This document shows positions 44,519-52,964 of a stretch of DNA of 64,000 bases, piece after piece. Every line of letters begins with the position of its first letter. Positions within the stretch are counted from its first letter, which is position 1. The position numbers and the translations under genes were made by a program. Below the pieces are notes generated by a model. The model saw nothing but the letters and a program-made list of their open reading frames with translations. It ran no database searches and had not been told where the DNA came from. Source of the DNA: Candidatus Thorarchaeota archaeon (lineage in GTDB: Archaea > Asgardarchaeota > Thorarchaeia > Thorarchaeales > Thorarchaeaceae); NCBI GenBank assembly GCA_016840385.1, contig JAEOSL010000004.1, forward strand, positions 40,806-104,805, read 5' to 3'.

Positions 44519-44869
44519 ATGACACCTGAGTTTGATAGAAGCAATGAGTATGAATTTACCACAGAGGAGCGAAGGCGTGCATATAAGAAAACCGGAGGTT
44601 ACTGCGAATGCTGTGGTAAGAAGCTGGTGCGTAAAAACAAAGGGCGATGGGGGCGGGGTTCATGGGAGGCACACCATGGAAACCGAAATGGTCCAGTGAT
44701 ACTCTGTACGGGAGGGCGTGAGAACTGTCATCTCAACTGTGGGCACGGTGGTGACTGGAATAATATAGGAATCACTCCCAGAGTCCATAAGGGGGGTAGT
44801 CGGGGCATGAAACTTTCGTCATTACATCTCATTGACCAGGGGCTTGACGTATCTCTTCCCAACCAGTGA
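44519..44869 (+). CDS. HNH-like zinc protein
   Basis: A 116-residue protein with an HNH-nuclease plan: a first Cys pair (YCECCGKK), a His pair (EAHHGNRNG) and a second cluster (LCTGGRENCHLNCGHGGDWNN). The catalytic His would be in AHHGN. It is short, as in homing and restriction-type HNH proteins. It is flanked by gene-poor AT-rich DNA and lies between the RadA-paralogue pair and the caspase-fold gene, which points to an accessory island. Confidence 0.66.
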   Translation: MTPEFDRSNEYEFTTEERRRAYKKTGGYCECCGKKLVRKNKGRWGRGSWEAHHGNRNGPVILCTGGRENCHLNCGHGGDWNNIGITPRVHKGGSRGMKLSSLHLIDQGLDVSLPNQ

Positions 44870-45026
44870 GGGTTTTTCCCACCCACTGACTCAATGTAGT
44901 ATCTGATGATTGATCTGGCACGGTGTTCTACCTAGGATTCTTCTGAGAGTATGTTTTGTCAATCAAGCCTCTACAGGAGAAGATGGCGGTACATGCCATA
45001 CTTCTAGTTCATAGACCAACTGGATG

Positions 45027-45587
45027 TTAATCAACAACCTCTACATGTCTACTCCGCCGCACGATCAAGAAGAGAACGAACATCAGAAGACCTATCGTAC
45101 CAATGGCAACAAGTACAGAGGATGTCAGTCGAAGAAAAGAGATGTGAACAGTGATGAGTTCTGCATCTGAACTTTCATTGCCATCTACCGTCATCGCACT
45201 CACAAAGACACCAGTGCTGACTGACCCAATCCACTCAGCACTCTCCAAGGCATCATACTGAATTACTCCTAGAAATCTTAAGACGAGTATGGAACTGGAC
45301 CCATTACCAATCACTGCAGAAGGCAAGGGTTCAACTGGAATGGCTTGATGAGGAGATCTATCCTGCTCCACAGAGAGAGTTACGTTGAGGGCATCCAATC
45401 CCTCATTTACAACGACCACATCAACTTGTGTCACCAAACCATCAGTCACACTAATTGTATCAGGAATTTGGGAAATGGCGAGAGAGGATTGCTGTGTCAG
45501 TATCATTGGGTTCAATGGAGTTGTTGTCTCAATTGGAGTAGTGCATAGAAGCAAAAGAATAGCAATTCCACAGGCCACCAGTTTCAT
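45027..45587 (-). CDS. Surface protein with signal peptide, Ig-like domain and anchor
   Basis: A 186-residue protein (start ATG 45587; ATG 45602 adds five residues). Signal sequence KLVACGIAILLLLC, a CARDB/Ig-like domain of about 110 residues (VTQVDVVVVNEGLDALNVTLSVEQ), then a TM helix (SSVLVAIGTIGLLMFVLFLIV) and a basic tail. It lies downstream of the caspase-fold peptidase on the same strand, with seven to twenty bases between them. It is a likely substrate, tether or partner of that enzyme, which is an inference. Confidence 0.7.
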   Translation of the reverse strand: MKLVACGIAILLLLCTTPIETTTPLNPMILTQQSSLAISQIPDTISVTDGLVTQVDVVVVNEGLDALNVTLSVEQDRSPHQAIPVEPLPSAVIGNGSSSILVLRFLGVIQYDALESAEWIGSVSTGVFVSAMTVDGNESSDAELITVHISFLRLTSSVLVAIGTIGLLMFVLFLIVRRSRHVEVVD

Positions 45588-45608
45588 AAACAGTCCACAC
45601 ATGCATCT

Positions 45609-46895
45609 CTAGTTGGGCATCTTCCCACTACCACTTGTATCGGGATGAAGTCGCATCTCATCAGAACTCCAGTTCTTTATATAATTGGCGTCGTCGACGG
45701 CTTTTTCTAAAGATTCATTTTCGTAGGTCAACGACCACCAAAAGGCTTCTAGCCAAGAATCCATTGCAACTGGGATATCTATTGTTGCACCTACATATGC
45801 CTGAGCACCAAAGTCCATGAATGCATCTCCCATCTCTGAACCCGAACTCTCACCCGTGTTCCAGAGGCTTTGGCATGCTGTCGCCAATACTATAGTACTG
45901 TCAGGTCGCACGTAGTAGTCGCCAAGGTCTCCCCAGATATCTTCAACTTCACTAGGATACAACCAGCCACTATCATAGCTCATAAGTGGTCTGTCTGGTT
46001 CATCATTAGCCAATCCGTGAGTGTCAATCTCATATGCACCCATGATTTTGGACCGTCCGTCTATGTAGTCGTGCTTTTTATTATAGTAACTCAAGTCGCT
46101 CTTGATTTGAGCTTCTGAAACATCTTCACGATAGACTTTGTACATAATCCAGCTATAGCTGACACACCATGTGCCCACTTGTTCAGGAATGTCATTTCTA
46201 CTATCAAAAAACACCTCGTGAACAACACAGTATATCCGAGGCTCCATCGGTGGTCCGGCAGGCGTGAATCCTGTTCCAACTCCATTCTTGGTAAGTGAAT
46301 GCCCTGCTGGAGTCCAGATGAGAGCAGCAGTTGACGGAGCTCTCTCCTCCATCAATCTATCAATGATGAGCACGTCAGTCAAATTCTCAAGATGGGTTTC
46401 CTTCGCCTCAAAGGTAGGCAGATTCTCAGTTAAGCCGACCACGGAATACTGTGTGTCATCGATGTCCGCGGCTATGTAGACTGATGCAGAACCATTATTG
46501 AGCAGTCTGATAGTAACAAACAGGTCCTGTCTGTAATCGCTGATGTCCATTGTAAGTATGCGACGTTCCCCCGGCATGTCTGTAATTTCCCAAACAACAG
46601 GAACACGGTGCGATTCGATTGACGCACACTCTACCCCGCCTTCTATGAACTTGGCAGCCACATCAATATATCCATCACTTAGTGGGTGAAAAACACTGTG
46701 ACAAACAATATCTGAAGACACAATCTTGTCGCGATCGAAGTTGAGGCTTCCACCCCTGAGTTCGACCTCGTACGTCAGCAGGTTTCGGTCATCATTGGAT
46801 TCTCCGACCCACTGAGCTGATACTGGAAGAAGACATAATATCAATACGAATAGAACTGGTATTAATTGGCGTATATAACGCAATGTGAAACTCAC
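45609..46895 (-). CDS. Secreted clan CD (caspase/gingipain-fold) peptidase
   Basis: About 428 residues from the GTG at 46895, which places a signal peptide (RQLIPVLFVLILCLLPVSA) at the N-terminus. A TATA-like aattataaaag and cttggag precede it. An ATG at 46955 would add 20 Lys/Asn-rich residues. After an Ig-like N-terminal region comes the catalytic domain: GAYEIDTHGLAND with the His of the H-G motif (His293 in this numbering) and IVLATACQSLWN with the Cys (Cys341). These are followed by a long GAQAYVGATIDIP strand typical of C25/CHAT-like folds. It acts outside the cell. Substrate unknown. Confidence 0.74.
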   Translation of the reverse strand: MSFTLRYIRQLIPVLFVLILCLLPVSAQWVGESNDDRNLLTYEVELRGGSLNFDRDKIVSSDIVCHSVFHPLSDGYIDVAAKFIEGGVECASIESHRVPVVWEITDMPGERRILTMDISDYRQDLFVTIRLLNNGSASVYIAADIDDTQYSVVGLTENLPTFEAKETHLENLTDVLIIDRLMEERAPSTAALIWTPAGHSLTKNGVGTGFTPAGPPMEPRIYCVVHEVFFDSRNDIPEQVGTWCVSYSWIMYKVYREDVSEAQIKSDLSYYNKKHDYIDGRSKIMGAYEIDTHGLANDEPDRPLMSYDSGWLYPSEVEDIWGDLGDYYVRPDSTIVLATACQSLWNTGESSGSEMGDAFMDFGAQAYVGATIDIPVAMDSWLEAFWWSLTYENESLEKAVDDANYIKNWSSDEMRLHPDTSGSGKMPN

Positions 46896-47312
46896 TCCAA
46901 GTTGTTGATTATGTTTATTTGCTTTTATAATTATTTGTTTATATTTGTATAACATCCCGAATAGAACTGTGCATTACATGCTTGTTTTAGAGTTCCCCCT
47001 GTAGAAACAGAATTATCACAGAATACCTGTTTCAATTCTGAATAGGTTTGTCGTATTTAACAACAGGGACTATTATCAAACAATCGCTTAATTCAGGGTG
47101 GTTCTCTCATATAGTTCTGATTACTTCCAAGCCTTCCACTTTCTTCAGGAAGAAAGTACTATGAACGAGGTTTGAAACTCAGAAAGGATGGAAAATAGTT
47201 CAAGCCCGAGTGTGGAATACATGAGTTTCTTGCAGTTCGCTAATAATTGGAGGATAGAGTTCATATGTATGTATGTTTTTCAATTATGTGAAGACTCTTG
47301 ACAGCCGAAATA
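46896..47312. other. Divergent intergenic region with palindromes
   Basis: It lies between the peptidase and tsaC genes. A 20-base near-perfect palindrome, actttcttc AG gaagaaagt, is at 47138-47157. Upstream of it are two mutually exclusive hairpins, gaaacag/ctgtttc (47004-47033) and cagaatt/aattctg (47008-47040). No RNA gene was identified. Confidence 0.45.
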
Positions 47313-48002
47313 ATGCGAATAGAAAATTTGGAGAAATGTGATACTATTATCGAGAGGGCTGCAGAGATAGTCAAATCGGGAGGAGTCATTGTGTATCCTA
47401 CTGATACTAGCTATGGGCTGGGGTGCGATGCAAGAAATCCAGATGCTCTCGAACGGTTGCTGGCGATCAAAAGACGTGATAGACGACTAGGAGTCCCACT
47501 TCTATTCAGTGACTTAGGACAAAGTGAACAGTATCATGATTTTGGAAGTCTGGAGAAAGTCATTACTCGGCTCTTCTGGCCGGGATTTCTAACCTTAATC
47601 GTTAAAGCACGACCGGGCGTGCCAGACCATATCACAGCAGATAGGAGTACTATCGCCATTAGAGTGCCAAATCATGTGATACCAAGAGGTATTGCAAACA
47701 AAATAGGGGGTCCAATTGTTGGCACGAGCGCGAATAGAAGCGGAGGAGCAAGTCCTTTTGATATAACTGTAGCAATGGATCAATTAGGAGAAGAGGTTGA
47801 TCTATACATTGATGGCGGTCCTTCTCCATCAAGTGCAAACTCGACGATTATCGGAGTTGAAGGAACAGAAGAAGGTGAACCCCTGAACATCAAGGTCTAT
47901 CGAGAAGGACAACTTTCGATTAACCAACTATCTGAGAGTCTCAAGGTAGATACAGACGCATTACGTGCGTGGTCAACTCGATTTGTATACACAGATATGT
48001 GA
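47313..48002 (+). CDS. Threonylcarbamoyl-AMP synthase (TsaC/Sua5/YrdC family)
   Basis: Makes threonylcarbamoyl-AMP from threonine, bicarbonate and ATP, the first step of the t6A37 tRNA modification. The YrdC domain is complete: GGVIVYPTDTSYGLGCDA, AIKRRDRRLGVPL, FWPGFLTLIVKA, IAIRVPNH and GTSANRSGGASP. It is a short form without the Sua5 C-terminal domain. ATG 47313 gives a normal start; a TTG at 47298 is possible. The KEOPS subunit Cgi121, which acts in the second step, lies 0.5 kb away. Confidence 0.9.
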   Translation: MRIENLEKCDTIIERAAEIVKSGGVIVYPTDTSYGLGCDARNPDALERLLAIKRRDRRLGVPLLFSDLGQSEQYHDFGSLEKVITRLFWPGFLTLIVKARPGVPDHITADRSTIAIRVPNHVIPRGIANKIGGPIVGTSANRSGGASPFDITVAMDQLGEEVDLYIDGGPSPSSANSTIIGVEGTEEGEPLNIKVYREGQLSINQLSESLKVDTDALRAWSTRFVYTDM

Positions 48003-48009
48003 GGGAAAC

Positions 48010-48546
48010 GTGCTGGGTGAATTCAATCTACTCGTAGCATGTCCCCGAGACCGTGAGCGAGCTGCAAGGTCTGAGATTCAGTACTTCATCGGGGATCTCC
48101 TAGAAGATTCTGAATTGAAAATTTCAAAGACCCACATTTCGGGTCTACTTACGTGCAGGACGTCGTTAGACCCATTTGAGGTAGTTCAGAAACTTAGAGA
48201 ATTCGCTGTTGAGAATCCATACCAATTTCGATTCGCAATTCGATTTACTCCAATTGAGATATGTGTCGACTCTGATATTGAAGCAATAAAAGAAGCGACC
48301 CGGAACCTTCTGGAGAAGATTGGGGAAGACGAAACATTTAGGGTAACAGTAAGAAGAAGGCACACTGACTTAGAAAACATGGATGTTGTAGTAGCAGTTG
48401 CTGATGAAATTAAGAGAAAGGTGAATCTTGATAATCCAGACAAAATCGTGCTGGTCGAAATTGTAAGTGATACAACTGGAATTTCTGTACTTAATGATGA
48501 ATCAGATATTCTCTCAATTATGACTATGAGAGATGACCAGTACTGA
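48010..48546 (+). CDS. THUMP-domain RNA-binding protein (Tan1/THUMPD1-like)
   Basis: A 178-residue protein with a single THUMP domain (FEVVQKLREFAVENPYQFRFAIRFTPIE ... TFRVTVRRRHTDLENMDVVVAVADEI ... VNLDNPDKIVLVEIV). Tan1 and THUMPD1 deliver tRNA to the N4-acetylcytidine acetyltransferase. GTG at 48010 follows the tsaC stop by seven bases and is preferred to GTG 47965, which overlaps tsaC. Clustering with t6A genes supports a role in tRNA modification. Confidence 0.83.
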   Translation: MLGEFNLLVACPRDRERAARSEIQYFIGDLLEDSELKISKTHISGLLTCRTSLDPFEVVQKLREFAVENPYQFRFAIRFTPIEICVDSDIEAIKEATRNLLEKIGEDETFRVTVRRRHTDLENMDVVVAVADEIKRKVNLDNPDKIVLVEIVSDTTGISVLNDESDILSIMTMRDDQY

Positions 48547-48551
48547 TTTAC

Positions 48552-49163
48552 TCAAGAACCGAGAGCAACCTGAGAAACCCTACTCACAATACATTTTGAG
48601 AGAGCTCGAGTACGTGAAACCAAATCAGTTTCATCAGTAAATTGCTTCATCTCTAATTCTGTTATTTCAAAGGTTTCCATAAGAGAGGTAATCTTCTCTT
48701 GCGTGGGATTGAACATTGGTGAAACCTCATCACCAACTCTTTCTATCGCATCAAGTATACAGCTTCGGACCTTCTCCTCATCTTCATCGATGCACACAAT
48801 CCCAACTGATGAAAGCTGGTCTTTGACGCCCATGAGGTCCAGCGCACGACCAATTTGACGCTGTGCTGATATGTAGACCACTATTTCTACATCAAGTGAA
48901 CGTGATATCATGTAGTCCCCCTTCAAAGCATTGATCGCATTTTGAGCTCCTGAAAGAAGATGTAATTCATCAACTACCATCATGCTATTAAAGAATTGAA
49001 ATGCTAGAACTGAATTGGATAGAGATTTCGCGAGATCTAGAAGGCTATCTGTATCAAGACCTCTTGGGTTCGAATTCTCAGATATCCCAATATAGAGGGT
49101 ACCATCCTTTATTGCTAGCTTATCAATTAACAATTCAAACACCGTTCCCCGAAACTTATACAT
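48552..49163 (-). CDS. cgi121: KEOPS complex subunit Cgi121
   Basis: A 203-residue protein of the Cgi121/TPRKB family, which binds the 3' end of tRNA in the KEOPS complex during t6A synthesis. The diagnostic segment is VVYISAQRQIGRALDLMGVKD, with an N-terminal LIDKLAIKDG and a SGAQNAINAL helix. The family is usually about 150-180 residues, so the C-terminal extension (from about residue 150) is longer than normal. It is convergent with the THUMP gene. The upstream side is occupied by a TnpB gene whose stop codon overlaps this start by eight bases, so the native promoter has been displaced. Confidence 0.85.
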   Translation of the reverse strand: MYKFRGTVFELLIDKLAIKDGTLYIGISENSNPRGLDTDSLLDLAKSLSNSVLAFQFFNSMMVVDELHLLSGAQNAINALKGDYMISRSLDVEIVVYISAQRQIGRALDLMGVKDQLSSVGIVCIDEDEEKVRSCILDAIERVGDEVSPMFNPTQEKITSLMETFEITELEMKQFTDETDLVSRTRALSKCIVSRVSQVALGS

Positions 49164-50385
49164 TCCTGGACATCGAGTCCGGGATGATGTTCGGTTCCTG
49201 TTTCATCGAGGCTGCTCTCTGTAGATTCTGTGAATCTGTTAAGAGTCTTACTTCCTCTCCGCAGGCGTTTTCAGTCTCCGGCAAACTGACGGCGACCAGA
49301 TTAAGTGCAGCATTAAGATCCCTGTCAATCACTAGCTCACACTGTTCACATTCATACTCTCTCTCTGATAGAGAGAGTTCTTTCTTTCTGTGCCCACAAC
49401 GTGAACACATCTTCGAGGACGGAAATGTCCTTGATACGACGATAAGCTCAGAACCATACCACTGACACTTGTACTCCAGTTGTCGTCTGAACTCATAGAA
49501 CCCCACATCTGCAATGACTCGCGCTAACCTTCGATTCTTCATCATTCCTGACACACACAGGTCCTCGATCACTACCTTACTGTGGCTCTTGGCAAGGTAT
49601 GTCGTCACCTTGTGCAGTGTGTCCTGTCGGATGTTGAAGACTCTCAGATACATCTTTGCAAGTCGTAGTCTTGCCTTCTCACGGTTCTTGCTCGCTGTTT
49701 CTTTTCGTGATAGAGATCTATGTAATTGTTTCAGTTTCCTCAGTCGTCTTCCCAGCGCTCGTGGGTTTGCAAAGGTGGTCCCATCAGAGAGTGTGGCCAA
49801 GGTTTTGATTCCCAGGTCAACTCCCACTGGTGCCCCTCGTACAGGCTGTGGGTCAAGGATGTCCTCCTCTACAGTGACTGATACGAACCACCTGTTGGCC
49901 TTTCGTCGCACAGTGACTGAGAGAATCCTTCCATTATGATACGTTTCTCTCTTCTCCTTTATCCGGATCTTTCCGATTCTAGGGAGCTGGATCGCCCGCT
50001 CATGAAACCTGATGGTCCCATACAGTCTGAAACTGTCCCGGACTCCCCTCCTCTTGAAGCGAGGGAATCCTATCTTCTTCCCAGACTTGAGTCCTCGATA
50101 GAAGTTCTTGAAGGCTCGATGGAGGTCTCTCAGGGCTTCCTGGGGTGCACACTTCGAGGTTTCGTACATCCATGAGAACTCTGTTTTCTTCAGAGAGTTG
50201 AGGAGCTTGTGCTGCTTCATAGCATCAGTGAACCTGTCGTCACCCTGATTGTTCTTGTACCGTGCAATCCTTTTTTCGAGAGCCCAGTTGTAAGCAAAAC
50301 GAGCTACTCCTGCATGTTGAGCAAGGGATGATCTCTGGATGTTGTTCGGGTCCAGTTCATACCTGTAGGCCTTATTGGTCAACAT
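49156..50385 (-). CDS. tnpB: IS200/IS605-family TnpB, intact active site
   Basis: A 409-residue RNA-guided DNA endonuclease of normal length. The N-terminal helical WED/REC region begins AYRYELDPNNIQ. RuvC-I is VGVDLGIKTLATL (D190), RuvC-II is VVIEDLCVSGM (E274), the zinc ribbon is CSRCGHRKKELSLSEREYECEQC and RuvC-III is IDRDLNAALNL (D356). All catalytic residues are present. The last codons include the hairpin ggac/gtcc (49167-49180) and run into the cgi121 start codon. The right end and the guide of its omega RNA therefore lie at or inside cgi121. No TnpA is present. Not closely related to the TnpB at 35768. Confidence 0.92.
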   Translation of the reverse strand: MLTNKAYRYELDPNNIQRSSLAQHAGVARFAYNWALEKRIARYKNNQGDDRFTDAMKQHKLLNSLKKTEFSWMYETSKCAPQEALRDLHRAFKNFYRGLKSGKKIGFPRFKRRGVRDSFRLYGTIRFHERAIQLPRIGKIRIKEKRETYHNGRILSVTVRRKANRWFVSVTVEEDILDPQPVRGAPVGVDLGIKTLATLSDGTTFANPRALGRRLRKLKQLHRSLSRKETASKNREKARLRLAKMYLRVFNIRQDTLHKVTTYLAKSHSKVVIEDLCVSGMMKNRRLARVIADVGFYEFRRQLEYKCQWYGSELIVVSRTFPSSKMCSRCGHRKKELSLSEREYECEQCELVIDRDLNAALNLVAVSLPETENACGEEVRLLTDSQNLQRAASMKQEPNIIPDSMSRNV

Positions 50386-50524
50386 TCAGGTTCGACATAT
50401 GGTCTTTTGGGGAGCTAATAAGCTCATACAAGAATGAATGGTCTTTATTCAACTATTTGTCTGATTGGTGTCCAAGTTCTTCAAGGATTTGCGCAGCTGT
50501 TTCAAACACCTTGTATTTTCAATT

Positions 50525-51121
50525 CTAAAGTCGCTTCATGAAATAATCAGCAACTGTTGGTTCAAATCCTGCTTCGAATACTAGACGGTCGCGAATCTGT
50601 TTCATGGTTAACGATGGATCTTCTTTCTTGAATATTTTGACAAGAGAAATGATCGATTCACGATTTTCCCAAGGATAGACTGTCCAACTCGTAGTCTTAA
50701 CCATGTAATAGTCTGGAGTAACACACGATGTTGGTTTTAGATGTAGTACTGCCGAGCGCTGTTCATCAACGCCCAGTTTCTCGACATGTGCTATAGCATG
50801 ACGAAGACTCTCACCTGTATCCGCAACCTCATCAACGAGAAGAATACTCTTTCCCTCTAGAGAGCCTGAAAGGGGCTGAGTGATTCTAGGTTCTCTTCCT
50901 TTAACACCGACATCAGTATAGTACTCGATTCGGATATTCTGCAACGTGTCTGCATAAAGAACATCAGATAGGATTCTGGCCGGTATCCAACCCCCTCGAG
51001 CAATCCCAACGATTATGTCTGGTCTAAAACCACTTGAATAAATTTTCTCAGAGAGTCGCAGAGTTAGATTGTAGACGTCACTCCAACTTAGAATCAGATA
51101 GTCCATGATTTGATGCCTCAA
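50525..51121 (-). CDS. Phosphoribosyltransferase
   Basis: A 198-residue type I phosphoribosyltransferase. The PRPP-binding loop reads SILLVDEVADTGESLRHAI and the N-terminal region IIVGIARGGWIPARILSD supplies the PPi loop. It resembles xanthine/hypoxanthine PRTases of purine salvage. It is flanked on both sides by TnpB-related DNA. The next 139 bases downstream, before the TnpB gene, hold no gene and probably include the left end of that element. Confidence 0.83.
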   Translation of the reverse strand: MRHQIMDYLILSWSDVYNLTLRLSEKIYSSGFRPDIIVGIARGGWIPARILSDVLYADTLQNIRIEYYTDVGVKGREPRITQPLSGSLEGKSILLVDEVADTGESLRHAIAHVEKLGVDEQRSAVLHLKPTSCVTPDYYMVKTTSWTVYPWENRESIISLVKIFKKEDPSLTMKQIRDRLVFEAGFEPTVADYFMKRL

Positions 51122-51168
51122 GTTTTCGTTAATCAGTTCGTGATATCCTACCTAATTAATGACCTGCT

Positions 51169-51573
51169 TCTTACAATTGTGAGTGAACTGTAAGAAACTC
51201 CTGTGTTTCACCTTTCTCATGACTGCTGTCGCCAGCCTTCGATAGACCGGAGTCTTTCAAAGTGTCACGAGCTTTGCCCCGCTTCACTGGAACATCGTTC
51301 CTCCGATGGGACCTGGCTTCTGTCCGCTGCGTTACCTCACACGCACCAGTAGGTGTGATAGCAGTCGGTGTTTCCACAGCATTTACCATGGCAGGGTCTT
51401 CACTCCTCGCAAACTCCACAAGTGAAGTCTGGTCATAAGGGTCGGCCACGGACTCCCCTGTCGAGGCTGGTGTCCTCTGGGGGAGTGCGGACTTCCCTTG
51501 AGAAGAAGATTTCTTCCTCCGGGCTTTCAGTATGGCTCTATCTCTAGGAGTGAGCCACATCCCTAGTCCGTTC
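51169..51573 (-). mobile_element. Orphan 3' end of a TnpB element (candidate solo guide-RNA locus)
   Basis: 405 bases homologous to the 3' end of the TnpB element at 35766-36173, including the terminal cttac...gtaag hairpin, but without the rest of tnpB. A residual frame from 51575 to 51171 encodes the 134-residue tail. It is still open and keeps most residues (DPAMVNAVE, ITPTG, SHRRNDVPVKRGKA). It could be a deletion remnant or a stand-alone omega-RNA source. The DNA outside the shared end (below 51169) differs from that beside copy 1, as expected for different guides. Confidence 0.72.
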
Positions 51574-51687
51574 ATACTGTTCTGTAGTCCTGTGAATATA
51601 TGAACTCATACGAGAATATGATATTGAAAATTAATGCACGCCCCATACAGCACAACCTAAATCAGGAACCGCGTAAGTCTGAATCAA

Positions 51688-52962
51688 GTGGTGGATATGA
51701 AACCAGATCTTCTCTTGACCAACATTGGACAGGTTGCTACTCTTGCAGGTTACAGTGAGAGTCCAAAAACGGGAGATAATCTCGGAAACCTCTCCATTAT
51801 TGAAAATGGTGCAATTGCCATCAAAGAAGGAACAATCATCGCTGTTGGAACAACAGATGAGGTCATATCACATGTTACTCATATGCCAGACCTTCCACCT
51901 ATAGAATTTCCGAATATGCTTGCAACGCCAGGTTTCATTGACAGTCATACACATCTAGCATTCGGTGGTTCGCGAGAGAATGATTTTGCAATGAAATTGC
52001 AAGGAAAGACCTACCTCGAGATTTTAGAGGCGGGTGGTGGAATTCTCAATACGCTCCGATCAACCAGGACGGCTACTCAGGGCGAGTTATGTAGTAATGC
52101 CTTCTCGTATGCATCTGATATGTTAAGTATGGGAACAACTACAATTGAAGCAAAAAGCGGGTATGGTTTAGACACTGAGAATGAACTCAAGATGCTTAGA
52201 GCATATGATGAACTTCGAGAAAAGATACCAAACGACCTGGTATCTACCTTCATGGGAGCCCATGCAATACCACCAGAGTTCGAAGGACGATTAGAAAATT
52301 ATGTGGATCTGATAATTAACGAGATGATACCTGCGGTTGCTGAAAGCAAACTCGCAGAGTTCTGTGATGTCTTTTGTGAGAAAGGCGTCTTCAGTGTTGA
52401 GGAGTCTGGGAATATACTACGAGCAGCAAAAGCGAATGGAATGAAACTCAAAGTTCATGCAGATGAAATTGTACAGTTGGGTGGTGCTGAACTCGCCGCT
52501 GAAGTAGGAGCGGTTTCTGCAGATCACCTTCTCATGGTGTCAGATAATGGACTTGAAGCTATGTTGAAAGCAGGAACAATTGCTACATTACTACCAGCTA
52601 CCGCCTTCAGTCTGAATGCAGATTATGCAAATGCTAGAAAAATGATAGACATGGATCTCCCAGTAGCTCTTGCGACAGATTTCAATCCAAATTGTGCAAA
52701 TGAGTCGTTATTCTTCACAATTGCACTTGCTTGCTATAGGATGAAGATGCAGCCACGAGAGGCGCTCTCAGCTGTTACAATCAATGCAGCCCATGCACTA
52801 GACCGTGGAAAAACCCATGGAAGTATTGAAGTAGGTAAAAGAGCAGACATCTTGGTTCTTGATTGTCCTAATCCGGAATATCTGACTTGGAGATTTGGTG
52901 CCAATCTGACCCATACTGTGATTTCCAATGGTCAGGTTGTTCATACAAAGCTAGGCCCATGA
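51688..52962 (+). CDS. hutI: Imidazolonepropionase
   Basis: Third step of histidine degradation: hydrolyses 4-imidazolone-5-propanoate to N-formimino-glutamate. At 424 residues it has family length. It is a metal-dependent amidohydrolase with DSHTHLAFGGSRENDF (HxH), EAKSGYGLD, KVHADEIVQLGG, SADHLL and ATDFNPN. The start is GTG 51688; ATG 51697 is an alternative. It is convergent with hutH (stop codons three bases apart). Confidence 0.93.
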   Translation: MVDMKPDLLLTNIGQVATLAGYSESPKTGDNLGNLSIIENGAIAIKEGTIIAVGTTDEVISHVTHMPDLPPIEFPNMLATPGFIDSHTHLAFGGSRENDFAMKLQGKTYLEILEAGGGILNTLRSTRTATQGELCSNAFSYASDMLSMGTTTIEAKSGYGLDTENELKMLRAYDELREKIPNDLVSTFMGAHAIPPEFEGRLENYVDLIINEMIPAVAESKLAEFCDVFCEKGVFSVEESGNILRAAKANGMKLKVHADEIVQLGGAELAAEVGAVSADHLLMVSDNGLEAMLKAGTIATLLPATAFSLNADYANARKMIDMDLPVALATDFNPNCANESLFFTIALACYRMKMQPREALSAVTINAAHALDRGKTHGSIEVGKRADILVLDCPNPEYLTWRFGANLTHTVISNGQVVHTKLGP

Positions 52963-52964
52963 AA

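Noticed and set aside
44311..44562. 83-codon minus-strand frame upstream of the HNH gene
   Set aside because: It overlaps the HNH start, has low-complexity Ser/Asn composition and no recognisable fold.
50386..50524. Small gene between the phosphoribosyltransferase and TnpB
   Set aside because: Only about 19 codons (KVFETAAQILEELGHQSDK) are open without a start; this is more likely element end or remnant sequence.
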